Assembly: GCA_900768045.1 (NCBI GenBank)
Contig: CAAGBL010000104.1
Location: 62,001 to 126,000 of the forward strand
Direction of reading: 5' to 3'
Length of the DNA stretch: 64,000 nt
Origin: an uncultured Alistipes sp.
GTDB lineage: Bacteria; Bacteroidota; Bacteroidia; Bacteroidales; Rikenellaceae
Each line of letters starts with the position of its first letter. The stretch's first letter is position 1. Below, in pieces: positions 1 to 8,102 of the stretch. The notes beneath the pieces are model-generated. The model did not search any database. It was not told the DNA's origin and saw nothing but the letters and a program-made list of their open reading frames with translations. A program made the translations under genes and the position numbers.

Positions 1-2
1 AC

Positions 3-638
3 TATGTTAACTGGGCCAAGGGACTCAAACAGGCAGGATATGCTACATCGCCAACATATGCAGAGAAGCTAATACGCATAATCGAGGAGGAGCACCTCTA
101 TCTTCTCGACAAAAAGCATGGCCGCAAGCTCTACGACGAGTATGTTGCTGAGCGCCTGGGACTAAGCACGTCAAAAACGGAGCAGAACGTAGAGGTTGAG
201 AGCCCAGCAATAGAGGAGGTGGCTACCGACGCAACAACAGCCTATGCCGACTATGGCATAGATCCTAACAACTTCAGAGTGACCATCAACTCGCACATGG
301 GCTACAACGTATACCGCACAAATGGCTCATACTACATCATTGCGCATGAGGGCGACAGCTACACCTCGCTTGCCAAGCTCTTCGACCTCTCGCCACGCCT
401 ACTAAGCAAGTTCAACGACACAACGAAGGAGGAGGCCATAGCTGCTGGCGACATCATCTACATTGAGCGTAAGTCGTCACGATGGTTTGGCAACAACCTC
501 CTACACCGCTCAGCGCACGACGAGAGCCTACGCCTACTATCGCAGGTATATGGCATACGCCTTAAGAACCTCGCAAAGATGAACAACCTCGACACCACAG
601 CCGAGCTTAAGGCTGGCGACTCGATACGACTACGATAA
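3..638 (+). CDS. Glucosaminidase-type peptidoglycan hydrolase with two LysM domains (5' end outside window)
   Basis: The reading frame is open from the first bases of the window, so this is the C-terminal 211 residues of a longer protein. The first 35 residues (NWAKGLKQAGYATSP, then AEKLIRIIEE) match the end of FlgJ/LytG-type N-acetylglucosaminidase domains, which cut the glycan strands of peptidoglycan. Two LysM-like modules follow at about residues 109-157 and 167-211; the second ends the protein. LysM modules bind N-acetylglucosamine glycans and hold such enzymes on the wall. The ATG at 219 is internal and should not be taken as the start. The gene ends 18 bases before the next one, on the same strand. 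The catalytic Glu lies outside the window, so activity cannot be judged. Confidence 0.85.
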   Translation, partial: YVNWAKGLKQAGYATSPTYAEKLIRIIEEEHLYLLDKKHGRKLYDEYVAERLGLSTSKTEQNVEVESPAIEEVATDATTAYADYGIDPNNFRVTINSHMGYNVYRTNGSYYIIAHEGDSYTSLAKLFDLSPRLLSKFNDTTKEEAIAAGDIIYIERKSSRWFGNNLLHRSAHDESLRLLSQVYGIRLKNLAKMNNLDTTAELKAGDSIRLR

Positions 639-656
639 CAACATAAAACTATCTAT

Positions 657-1337
657 ATGAACACCCTACGAGAGAAGATACTTGAGACCATTGTTCGCAA
701 GTCGACACTCAAGCAGCAGATTTTCGACAACACATTTTCAACATTCAACGACCTGAAGGAGACTCTCTTCGAGATGGCCTCAGAGATTGATGACGAGCTC
801 GACGGCAAGCTCGACCGCCGTGTGCGCATCGAGTATCGTGACCGTGGTAAGTTTGAGGCGCAGTTGCAGGTGGCAAGCGACATCCTACTATTCCAGATGC
901 ACACCGACATCTTCGAGTTCGACTCGAACCACATCATCTGGCAGAATAGCTACATCCAGGAGGATAGAGCTAACTCATACATCGGCGTTATCAACATCTA
1001 CAACTTCCTGTCCGACTCGCTCAAGTACAACCGCAATGCCGACGAGGGCTACCTCATTGGCCGCATCTTCATCAACCGTGAGAAGTGCTTCTGGGTGGAG
1101 GGCAAGCGCCAGACATTGGTGCGCCCAATGGCCTTCGGCAGCCGTAAGATTGACCACGAGGCGTTGGTTTCTATTATCGAGACCGCTATAAACTACTCGC
1201 TCAACTTCGACCTGTTGATGCCCCCTTACGAGGAGAATATCCGTGTTACTGTTGACCAGTTCAACTCGAAGCTCGACAACTCGAAGTTCACTACGGGTAA
1301 GCGCCTAAGCTACGACTTCTCTATTGACGATATTTAA
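657..1337 (+). CDS. Conserved hypothetical protein, 226 aa, cytoplasmic
   Basis: I do not recognise a named domain. The protein is soluble and acidic, with no signal peptide or membrane segment. An N-terminal helical region (residues 1-50, beginning MNTLREKILETIVRK) is followed by a mixed region with aromatic clusters (FQMHTDIFEFDSNHIIW, then GRIFINREKCFWVEGKRQ), which looks like a globular domain rather than low complexity. It sits 18 bases after a wall hydrolase and 27 bases before the DPP-IV start, so the three genes may be co-transcribed. The track of G+C-rich codons matches its neighbours, so there is no sign of transfer. Function unknown. Confidence 0.75.
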   Translation: MNTLREKILETIVRKSTLKQQIFDNTFSTFNDLKETLFEMASEIDDELDGKLDRRVRIEYRDRGKFEAQLQVASDILLFQMHTDIFEFDSNHIIWQNSYIQEDRANSYIGVINIYNFLSDSLKYNRNADEGYLIGRIFINREKCFWVEGKRQTLVRPMAFGSRKIDHEALVSIIETAINYSLNFDLLMPPYEENIRVTVDQFNSKLDNSKFTTGKRLSYDFSIDDI

Positions 1338-1364
1338 ACGATGATAACTAAAACGAAGATAACC

Positions 1365-3491
1365 ATGAGAAAACTATTTCTATTATTGACCCTTGTGGCA
1401 ATGGCACTTAGCGCCGAGGCACAGGTGAGCTATGTCGAGATGCTCAAGGCTCGCTCAGAGGCTGCTCCCGACTACATAGCACCAGCATCGCTAACCCCTG
1501 CCGTAGGCACAAACAAGTATATGAAGTTGGTAGACAACACCGTGGTACTCTACGACTACACCAAGGAGTCGGAGGGCGAGGTAATATTCACTGCCAAGCA
1601 CAACATCTTGTCGTATAGCAAGTCGCCCGATGGCACTATGGCGCTCTACGAGATGGTAGACAAGGAGTGGCCACGTCAGGAGATTTACCGCCACTCATAC
1701 ACCTCAACCTACTACATTGCATGCGCTGACGGCTCGACAATCAAGATTGACGACGTGCGTGATATCACATTCTCGCCCGACAACCGCCACCTTGCCATGT
1801 CCTACAACAACGACATCTTCCTATACGACCTCACAACAAACGAGATATATAACATTACCGACGACGGCAAGTGGAACCACATAATAAATGGCACTACCGA
1901 CTGGGTATATGAGGAGGAGTATGGCTTCACTAAGGCCTATGCCTTCTCGCCCGACGGCAAGGAGATTGCCTACCTTAAGTTTGACGAGAGCGAGGTGCCC
2001 GAGTTCGAGATGATGCGTTTCGACAACACCCTCTACAACAAGGCCTACCGCTTCAAGTACCCTAAGGCTGGCGACAAGAACTCTGTGGTTACGCTCCACG
2101 TCTACAACATCGACACCAAGGAGACTCGCCATATAAACACTGGCGAGGAGAGCGACCAGTATATCCCACGCATCGACTACACCCCTGCGGGCAACCTCTT
2201 CTACTATCGTGTCAACCGCCTACAGAACAAGTTCGAGGTTATCATGGTTGAGAATGGCGTGCAGAAGGTTATCTACTCGGAGAGCGACGAGCGCTATGTT
2301 GAGCGCCCAACGAGCGCAAACATAACCTTCATCGACTCGGAGCGCTTCATCGTGCGTGAGGAGACCTCTGCGGGCTGGTTCCACCTCTACCTACACTCTG
2401 TAGATAAGGGCCGTCTACACGCCATCACATCGGGCGAGTGGGAGGTAACCGAGATTGTTGGCATCGCCCCTAATATGAAGACTATCTACTACATGTCAAC
2501 GGAGTTTGCCCCCGAGGAGCGCAACCTATTCTCTGTCGACATCAACGGCAAGAATAAAAAGTGTTTGCTTGCAGACAAGGGCTACTGGCGAGTATATCCA
2601 TCAGCCGATATGAGCTACTTTGCTGCCGAGCACTCTGCAACAAACTGCTACCCTTCGGCAGCGGTATATAACAACAAGGGTAAGATGATGCGCTCACTCA
2701 TGCTTGAGCCTAAGGCTACCACCGAGCCTGACTACCAGCGCAACTACTACACCTTTACCACCGAGCGTGGCGACGAGCTCACATACTACCTCATCTACCC
2801 TGCCGACTACGACGCTACGAAGCGCTACCCTGTGCTTATGACTCAGTATTCGGGCCCAGGCTCACAGGAGATTGATAACCGCTGGGGTGGCGACTGGGAG
2901 GAGACCTTGGCACGCAATGGCTACATCGTGGCATCGTGCGACGCCCGAGGCACAGGCTTCCGTGGCGAGGAGTTCAAGAAGGTAACCTACGGCAACCTCG
3001 GACACTGCGAGGTTGAGGACCAGATTTCGTTTGCTCATCATCTCGCTAAGCAGTCGTTCATCGACTCGGAGCGCATCGGCATCTACGGCTGGTCGTTTGG
3101 CGGCTTCATGGCGCTCAACTGCGCACTCAAGGGCGACGGAGTATTTAAGATGGCTATCGCCGTGGCCCCCGTAACATCATGGCGCTACTACGACACCATC
3201 TACACCGAGATTTACAACGGCATACCTCAGCAAAACCCTGAGGGCTACGACAATAACTCGCCTATTAACTATGCCGAGCGTCTTAGCGACAACACCCGTC
3301 TTTTGATTATCCACGGTACTGCCGATGACAACGTACACTTCCAGAATGCTATGGAGATGTGCCGTGCGCTGAACCGTGCTGGCAAGCAGTACGACATGAT
3401 GGTCTACCCCGACCAGAACCACTCTATGCGTCCTCACGACACCGTGAACGTCCGCCAGAAGATGGTTGACTACTGCTTGGAGAATCTATAA
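1365..3491 (+). CDS. Dipeptidyl peptidase IV, S9B prolyl oligopeptidase family
   Basis: Secreted or periplasmic serine peptidase that removes X-Pro or X-Ala dipeptides from peptide N termini; in asaccharolytic Bacteroidales this supports use of peptides. The start is set at the ATG at 1365, because it gives a clean signal peptide (MRKLFLLLTLVAMALSAEAQ); the upstream ATG at 1341 would add eight charged residues. An eight-bladed beta-propeller region (about residues 50-450) precedes an alpha/beta-hydrolase domain. Counting from the ATG at 1365, the catalytic triad is Ser577 in GWSFGGF, Asp654 in HGTADDN and His686 in DQNHS. The substrate-docking glutamates (EEEYGF) are present near residue 185. 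A rho-independent terminator follows at 3519-3551. Confidence 0.93.
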   Translation: MRKLFLLLTLVAMALSAEAQVSYVEMLKARSEAAPDYIAPASLTPAVGTNKYMKLVDNTVVLYDYTKESEGEVIFTAKHNILSYSKSPDGTMALYEMVDKEWPRQEIYRHSYTSTYYIACADGSTIKIDDVRDITFSPDNRHLAMSYNNDIFLYDLTTNEIYNITDDGKWNHIINGTTDWVYEEEYGFTKAYAFSPDGKEIAYLKFDESEVPEFEMMRFDNTLYNKAYRFKYPKAGDKNSVVTLHVYNIDTKETRHINTGEESDQYIPRIDYTPAGNLFYYRVNRLQNKFEVIMVENGVQKVIYSESDERYVERPTSANITFIDSERFIVREETSAGWFHLYLHSVDKGRLHAITSGEWEVTEIVGIAPNMKTIYYMSTEFAPEERNLFSVDINGKNKKCLLADKGYWRVYPSADMSYFAAEHSATNCYPSAAVYNNKGKMMRSLMLEPKATTEPDYQRNYYTFTTERGDELTYYLIYPADYDATKRYPVLMTQYSGPGSQEIDNRWGGDWEETLARNGYIVASCDARGTGFRGEEFKKVTYGNLGHCEVEDQISFAHHLAKQSFIDSERIGIYGWSFGGFMALNCALKGDGVFKMAIAVAPVTSWRYYDTIYTEIYNGIPQQNPEGYDNNSPINYAERLSDNTRLLIIHGTADDNVHFQNAMEMCRALNRAGKQYDMMVYPDQNHSMRPHDTVNVRQKMVDYCLENL

Positions 3492-3518
3492 GATTGATTA
3501 GCACTAAATTGTCTAAAT

Positions 3519-3551
3519 AGAGGGCTGTCTTCGGGGCAGTCCTCTCTTTTT
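3519..3551 (+). terminator. Rho-independent terminator after DPP-IV
   Basis: AGAGGGCTGTC pairs with GCAGTCCTCT around a short UUCG-type loop and is followed by a run of T. It lies 28 bases after the DPP-IV stop codon. Confidence 0.85.
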
Positions 3552-3562
3552 AGAAGTCGTAT

Positions 3563-3680
3563 AACAAGAGCTAATTTTAGGCTTGCGCAGGCCGAAAAAA
3601 CCGCAGTTTACTGAGCGTAAATGAGGATTTTTCGGACAAGCGTAACGACAAAGTAGCCTTGTTAGGCGGCTTCTCTTGTT
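3563..3680. repeat. Single nested palindrome, about 118 bp (family B)
   Basis: Outer arms AACAAGAG (3563-3570) and CTCTTGTT (3673-3680) enclose a long inner hairpin in which CCGAAAAAACCGCAGTTTAC pairs with GTAAATGAGGATTTTTCGG around the loop TGAGC. The plan (outer stem, inner hairpin with a five-base loop) resembles the larger repeat family elsewhere in this window, but the conserved boxes of that family are absent. It fills most of the gap between DPP-IV and the pheT promoter; the right arm touches the -33 box. I see no coding potential. Confidence 0.7.
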
Positions 3681-3706
3681 TTTTAGAGAGTTTTTCGCTA
3701 TCTTTG
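3675..3706 (+). promoter_or_regulatory. Bacteroidota-type promoter for pheT
   Basis: A -7 box TATCTTTG at 3699-3706 lies 20 bases after CTTG at 3675-3678, close to the TTTG/TAnnTTTG consensus of the primary sigma factor in this phylum. The expected start of transcription is about 40 bases before the pheT ATG. Confidence 0.7.
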
Positions 3707-3753
3707 TGCGATTATAGCCATTATACCGCAAAATAATTAAAAACAGATATACT

Positions 3754-6219
3754 ATGAACGTATCATTCAACTGGTTAAAGCGCTACCTCAAGTGTGACTT
3801 GGAGGCTGAGCGTATTGCCGAAATACTCACCGAGCTCGGCTTGGAGGTCGAGGAGTTCGAGAAGATTGAGACCATCAAGGGCGGCCTAAAGGGCGTTGTT
3901 GTTGGCGAGGTGCTCACATGCGAAGACCACCCCGACTCTGACCACCTGCACATCACATCGGTAGATGTTGGCGCCGAGGCACCACTCCAGATTGTCTGTG
4001 GCGCTGCCAACTGCCGCAAGGGTCTTAAGGTTATGTGTGCCACTGTGGGCGCTGTGCTCTACCCTATCGACTCTGAGGAGGAGTTCAAGATTAAGCGTAG
4101 CAAGATTCGTGGTGTCGAGTCACTCGGTATGCTCTGCGCTGAGGACGAGCTTGGCATCGGCCGCAACCACGAGGGCATCATGGAGCTCCCAGCAGAGGCC
4201 GTTGTGGGCACACCAGCTAAGGAGTATCTTAACATCGCTGATGACTACCTCATCGGCATAGGTCTTACACCTAACCGTGTAGATGCAGCATCGCACATTG
4301 GCGTTGCCCGTGACCTCGCAGCATACCTCAAGAGCCGTGGCGAGAAGGTGGAGTTTATTTTGCCGTCAGTTGACGACTTCAAGGTTGACGATACATCACG
4401 CACTATCGAGGTGGAGGTTGTAAACTCGGAGGCAGCACCACGCTACGCAGGTATCACGGTTAGCGGCTGTAAGATTGCACCATCGCCCGAGTGGATGCAG
4501 AACGAGCTACGTGCTGCGGGCATCAACCCTAAGAACAACCTCGTAGATATCACAAACTACGTTTTGTTCGAGCTTGGTCAGCCGTTGCACGCCTTTGACG
4601 CCGATAAGATTGAGGGAGGCAAGGTAGTTGTACGTTCGGCTACGGAGGGCGAGAAGTTCGTTACGCTCGATGGCGTGGAGCGCACACTTACCTCTAACGA
4701 CCTTATGATTTGCTCGGCTGAGCGCCCTATGTGCATCGCTGGTGTATATGGCGGTCAGGACTCAGGTATCTCGGATCAGACCGTGAACGTATTTATCGAG
4801 AGCGCCTACTTCCACCCTGTATGGGTGCGTAAGACCGCTAAGCGCTTTGGTCTAAATACCGACGCTTCGTTCCGCTTCGAGCGAGGCATCGACCCAAATA
4901 TCCAGGTGTATGCTCTCAAGCGTGCTGCTATGCTCATGCAGGAGTTGGCAGGTGGTCGCATCACTTCGGAAATCGTAGATATCAACCCTACCCCAGCTCA
5001 GCACTTCGAGTTTGAGTTCTCATTGGAGCGTGCCCGCAAGCTCATCGGTAAGGATATCCCAGAGCATACCTTCATGACAATCCTCGAAAGCTTGGACGTC
5101 GAGGTGCGTGGTCGTGAGGGCGAGGTATTGCAGGTTGCTGTGCCACCATACCGAGTAGATGTTCAGCGTGAGGCCGACCTTATCGAGGACGTATTGCGTG
5201 TATATGGCTATAACAACATCGAGATTTCAGACCATGTAAACTCTACATTGTCGTACGCTCCAAAGCCAGATAAGGCACGTCTTCAGAACGTCGCCTCTGA
5301 CTTCCTCACAGCGAATGGCTATACAGAGATTATGTCTAACTCGCTCACTAAGGCATCTTACTACGAGGGCTCAACAGCGTACCCTGTGGAGCGCTGCGTG
5401 AAGATTATGAACCCACTATCGCAGGATCTCAACGTCATGCGTCAGACCTTGATGTTCAACGCCTTGGAGGCAGTGGAGCTCAACGTAAACCGTCGTAATG
5501 GTAACCTCAAGCTATACGAGGTGGGCAACTGCTACGCCTTTGCAGAGGAGAAGGCATCGGAGGAGAATACCCTCGCAAAGTATGAGGAGAGCTACCGCAT
5601 CGCTATCACCGTAACAGGCCTTCAGTCGCAGCTATCATGGAACTCTAAGGCTGAATCTTCATCGTTCTTCACGCTCCGTGGCATGGTTGAGCGCCTACTA
5701 AAGCGCTTCAGCATCGACCTCTACCAGTTGCAGTGCGAGTCGCTTGATTGCGACCTCTATGCCGACGCAATAGTATTTAAGCAGGGCCCTAAGGAGGTGT
5801 TGCGCATGGGCGTTGTGTCGCCTATCGTGCGCAAGAAGTTCGACATCAAGCAGGAGGTCTATTTCGCTGAGATCGACTTCGACCAGCTTATCAAGATGAC
5901 TAAGAAGTCAAAGGTGCAGTTCAAGGAGCTCTCTAAGTTCCCAGAGGTTAAGCGTGACCTCGCCTTGTTGGTTGATAAGGGCGTATCGTTCTCACAGCTC
6001 CGCTCTATTGCTTTTGCCACCGAGAAGAAGTTGCTTAAGTCAGTATCGTTGTTCGACGTCTATGAGGGCGACAAACTCCCCGAGGGCAAGAAGTCATACG
6101 CCTTAAGCTTCATTCTCGAGGATAAGGCCCAGACCTTGACCGACAAGCAGATCGAGCGCACCATGCTAAACATCCAAACACAGTTGGAGCAGAAGACTGG
6201 CGCTGAGATCCGCAAGTAA
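3754..6219 (+). CDS. pheT: Phenylalanyl-tRNA synthetase beta subunit
   Basis: Forms the alpha2-beta2 enzyme with PheS and charges tRNA-Phe. The 821 residues have the usual domain order: N-terminal segment (MNVSFNWLKRYL), an EMAP/OB tRNA-binding domain (about 45-155, with the HPDSDHLHI motif), a B3/B4 editing domain (about 215-395, with ITNYVLFELGQPLHAFD and GGQDSGIS), B5 (about 410-480), a catalytic-like core, and a C-terminal ferredoxin-fold anticodon-binding domain (about 725-821, starting at FKELSKFPEVKRDLALL). The length matches the family. The gene stands alone between its own promoter and a strong terminator; pheS is not in the window. Confidence 0.97.
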   Translation: MNVSFNWLKRYLKCDLEAERIAEILTELGLEVEEFEKIETIKGGLKGVVVGEVLTCEDHPDSDHLHITSVDVGAEAPLQIVCGAANCRKGLKVMCATVGAVLYPIDSEEEFKIKRSKIRGVESLGMLCAEDELGIGRNHEGIMELPAEAVVGTPAKEYLNIADDYLIGIGLTPNRVDAASHIGVARDLAAYLKSRGEKVEFILPSVDDFKVDDTSRTIEVEVVNSEAAPRYAGITVSGCKIAPSPEWMQNELRAAGINPKNNLVDITNYVLFELGQPLHAFDADKIEGGKVVVRSATEGEKFVTLDGVERTLTSNDLMICSAERPMCIAGVYGGQDSGISDQTVNVFIESAYFHPVWVRKTAKRFGLNTDASFRFERGIDPNIQVYALKRAAMLMQELAGGRITSEIVDINPTPAQHFEFEFSLERARKLIGKDIPEHTFMTILESLDVEVRGREGEVLQVAVPPYRVDVQREADLIEDVLRVYGYNNIEISDHVNSTLSYAPKPDKARLQNVASDFLTANGYTEIMSNSLTKASYYEGSTAYPVERCVKIMNPLSQDLNVMRQTLMFNALEAVELNVNRRNGNLKLYEVGNCYAFAEEKASEENTLAKYEESYRIAITVTGLQSQLSWNSKAESSSFFTLRGMVERLLKRFSIDLYQLQCESLDCDLYADAIVFKQGPKEVLRMGVVSPIVRKKFDIKQEVYFAEIDFDQLIKMTKKSKVQFKELSKFPEVKRDLALLVDKGVSFSQLRSIAFATEKKLLKSVSLFDVYEGDKLPEGKKSYALSFILEDKAQTLTDKQIERTMLNIQTQLEQKTGAEIRK

Positions 6220-6248
6220 TCAACGAGGGCTTCTGCCACCTAATAATC

Positions 6249-6283
6249 AAACCTCCGTATGGGCAATCCATACGGAGGTTTTT
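6249..6283 (+). terminator. Rho-independent terminator after pheT
   Basis: AACCTCCGTATGG pairs perfectly with CCATACGGAGGTT around a six-base loop and is followed by T-rich sequence. It lies 30 bases past the pheT stop. Confidence 0.88.
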
Positions 6284-6403
6284 GTTGCTATTTGAGAGCA
6301 CACTACATACAAACACCCTTCCCAGCAACAAACACCCCACCACTACCCCACGCACATCATTTAAGAGCTTGATTTCCCCCATTGCAACACCCCAACACAT
6401 CAC

Positions 6404-7374
6404 GGGTATTAAAAATAATACCCACATCATTGCTAATGCTCCCTTTACCTCAGCAAGACACGCCCACACGTCACGGGTATTAAAAATAATACCCATGCTA
6501 TCCTAAGGTAGCTTTTCCTCCTCGACTGCGATTCCACCACATCACGGGTATTAAAAATAATACCCATGCTACTTTAGGGCATGCTCCACCATCTCCACTA
6601 CGACTCCCCCACATCACGGGTATTAAAAATAATACCCACGCTACTTTAGAGCATGCTCCGCCATCTCCACTGCGACTCCCACACATCACGGGTATTAAAA
6701 TTAATACCCACGCTACTTTAGAGCATGCCTTTCCCTCCTCGACTGCGATTCCATCACATCACGGGTATTAAAATTAATACCCATGTGGGATAGATAGGAT
6801 AGATGGGACAGATGGGGCGAATGGAAAATTCCAATATAGCGTCAACGTTATCTTTCAAGCGAAACATCACTCACATCACGGGTATTAAAAATAATACCCA
6901 CATCATTGCTGATGATCCCTTTACCTCAGCAAGACACGCCCCACATCATGGGTATTAAAAATAATACCCATGCTACTTTAGAGCATGCCTTTTCCTCCTC
7001 GACTGCGATTCCACCACATCACGGGTATTAAAAATAATACCCATGCCATTAGGTAGGCATATATTATGATACAAGCGACCGCCTCAGCCACACGGGTATT
7101 AAAATTAATACCCACGCTACTTTAGGGCATGCTCCACCATCTCCACTGCGACTCCCCCACATCACGGGTATTAAAATTAATACCCATGTGGGATAGATAG
7201 GACAGATGGGATAGATGGGGCGAATGGAAAATTCCAGTATAGCGTCAACGTTATCTTTCAAGCGAAACATCACTCACATCATGGGTATTAAAAATAATAC
7301 CCATGCTACTTTAGGGCATGCTCCATCATATCCACTGCGACTCCCACACGTCATGGGTATTAAAAATAATACCC
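6404..7374. repeat. Array of 13 GGGTATTA...TAATACCC palindromes with a 70-73 bp (twice 117 bp) period
   Basis: The 20-bp palindrome GGGTATTAAAAATAATACCC (or the variant with AAAATT in the centre) begins at 6404, 6475, 6546, 6618, 6690, 6763, 6880, 6950, 7023, 7094, 7166, 7283 and 7355. Steps are 71, 71, 72, 72, 73, 117, 70, 73, 71, 72, 117 and 72 bases. The roughly 50-bp stretches between palindromes are themselves related (most hold GCTACTTTAG..GCATG and CTCCACTGCGACTCC or a variant). The two 97-bp spacers are near-identical to each other and carry GATAGATGGG and AATGGAAAATTCCA segments. No believable gene lies between the pheT terminator and 7499: the short open frames here repeat the same meaningless peptides. 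Confidence 0.92.
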
Positions 7375-7450
7375 GCATTATTTTGGGGGTGACTCTTGTA
7401 ATTTTAACATGTTTCGGTTGTGCTACACCACAAAAAAAAACATCAAAAGC

Positions 7451-7481
7451 TTGGTGGAGAATGATATTATCGCTACCTTTG
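7451..7481 (+). promoter_or_regulatory. Promoter for the small HTH gene
   Basis: TACCTTTG at 7474-7481 matches the -7 consensus, with TTGG at 7451-7454 as the -33 element 19 bases upstream. The predicted start of transcription is only about 10 bases before the ATG at 7499, so the leader is very short. Confidence 0.6.
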
Positions 7482-7498
7482 TGTAAACCGCCAAAGTT

Positions 7499-7729
7499 AT
7501 GGAGAAACACGCAACGAAATTCACACCAGAAAAGAATCATGTAGGCGAGCTATTTAACGCCTTTCCTATGCTGAACGTGAGGCAGGTAGCACGTGCCATG
7601 GGCATCAACGAGACACTCATGCAGCAATATGTGAATGGCACAAAGAAGCCAATGTATGAGCGCAGAATGGAGATAGAGAAGTACATTCATGAGCTTGGGC
7701 ACAGGCTCGCAAAGATTACGCTCGAATAA
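7499..7729 (+). CDS. Small helix-turn-helix-like protein, 76 aa
   Basis: The central part (LNVRQVARAMGINETLMQQY, then VNGTKKP) reads like a Cro/XRE-type helix-turn-helix: a helix, a tight turn at MGIN and a recognition helix ending in a G-x-K/R-x-P turn. A C-terminal helix (ERRMEIEKYIHELGHRL) could serve dimerisation. Proteins of this size with the ending RLAKITLE look like stand-alone DNA-binding proteins; I cannot name the target. It has its own promoter, and its context is entirely non-coding (palindrome array upstream, cloverleaf repeat downstream). A later ATG at 7568 would cut off the first 23 residues but keep the HTH. I infer a regulator from the pattern only. Confidence 0.65.
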   Translation: MEKHATKFTPEKNHVGELFNAFPMLNVRQVARAMGINETLMQQYVNGTKKPMYERRMEIEKYIHELGHRLAKITLE

Positions 7730-7799
7730 ATCATATTGATATACATCGAAGGTTAGGTGTCGCAACTCTCGCAGTTCGGCACCTAATTTATTTACAGAG

Positions 7800-7930
7800 T
7801 GTCACGCCGTCTGCCAAAATGTCATAAATAGCGGCTTGGCACACCATTTGTCGTAGCTAAAGCGATACCATTAAGGTATGTGAGCATTTGGCAGGCAAGA
7901 CTAATACTGCAGATGCGCCCTTAAGTAAAA
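7800..7930. repeat. Degenerate copy of the cloverleaf palindrome (element A1)
   Basis: CTGCCAAA at 7811-7818 pairs with TTTGGCAG at 7887-7894, and GATACC pairs with GGTATG inside. The right part (7876-7923) repeats 47 of 48 bases of element A2. The conserved outer box GTCAGAAGGG is missing, and the right end reads CCCTTAAGTA rather than CCCTTATCAC, so I regard it as a decayed copy. Confidence 0.5.
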
Positions 7931-8070
7931 CACCTGAAACGGTTGACAGCGCACGTTTGTCGTCAGAAGGGTTGCAGATGTAGTAGTAGGTCGCAGACTG
8001 ACAAAGCGCAGCATACTAAAGCGTATGTGAGCATTTGGCAGACAAGACTAATACTGCAGATGCGCCCTTA
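7876..8070 (+). repeat. 48-bp direct repeat pair (7876-7923 and 8023-8070)
   Basis: Both copies start GTATGTGAGCATTTGGCAG (G or A next) and end GATGCGCCCTTA, with one mismatch over 48 bases, 147 bases apart. They form the right halves of elements A1 and A2 upstream of htpG. Confidence 0.85.
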
Positions 8071-8080
8071 TCACGATAAA
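7956..8080. repeat. Cloverleaf palindrome, element A2 (upstream of htpG)
   Basis: Outer arms TTTGTCGT (7956-7963) and ACGATAAA (8073-8080) pair with one G-T wobble, followed by the family boxes GTCAGAAGGG and CCCTTATCAC. The central hairpin CTGACAAAGCGCAGCATAC / GTATGTGAGCATTTGGCAG has the loop TAAAGC. It is the only clear copy in this window that does not end at a minus-strand stop codon: its right end lies 22 bases before the htpG ATG. The whole interval 7730-8102 holds A1 and A2 and no gene. Confidence 0.8.
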
Positions 8081-8102
8081 CTATAAAAAATTTAAGATAT
8101 AT

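Noticed and set aside
6404..7374. CRISPR array
   Set aside because: The palindromes are evenly spaced like CRISPR repeats, but the sequences between them are themselves repeated and related, and there are no cas genes nearby.
6110..7540. Several short open frames over the palindrome array (peptides with IKNNTH or FLIPVMW units)
   Set aside because: The repeated peptides come from the palindrome read in different frames; no promoter or plausible start supports them.
7829..7850. Sigma-54 type promoter (TTGGCAC-N5-TTTGTC) upstream of htpG
   Set aside because: The GG-N10-GC rule is not met (GT instead of GC), and the bases are explained by the hairpin of the degenerate cloverleaf copy.
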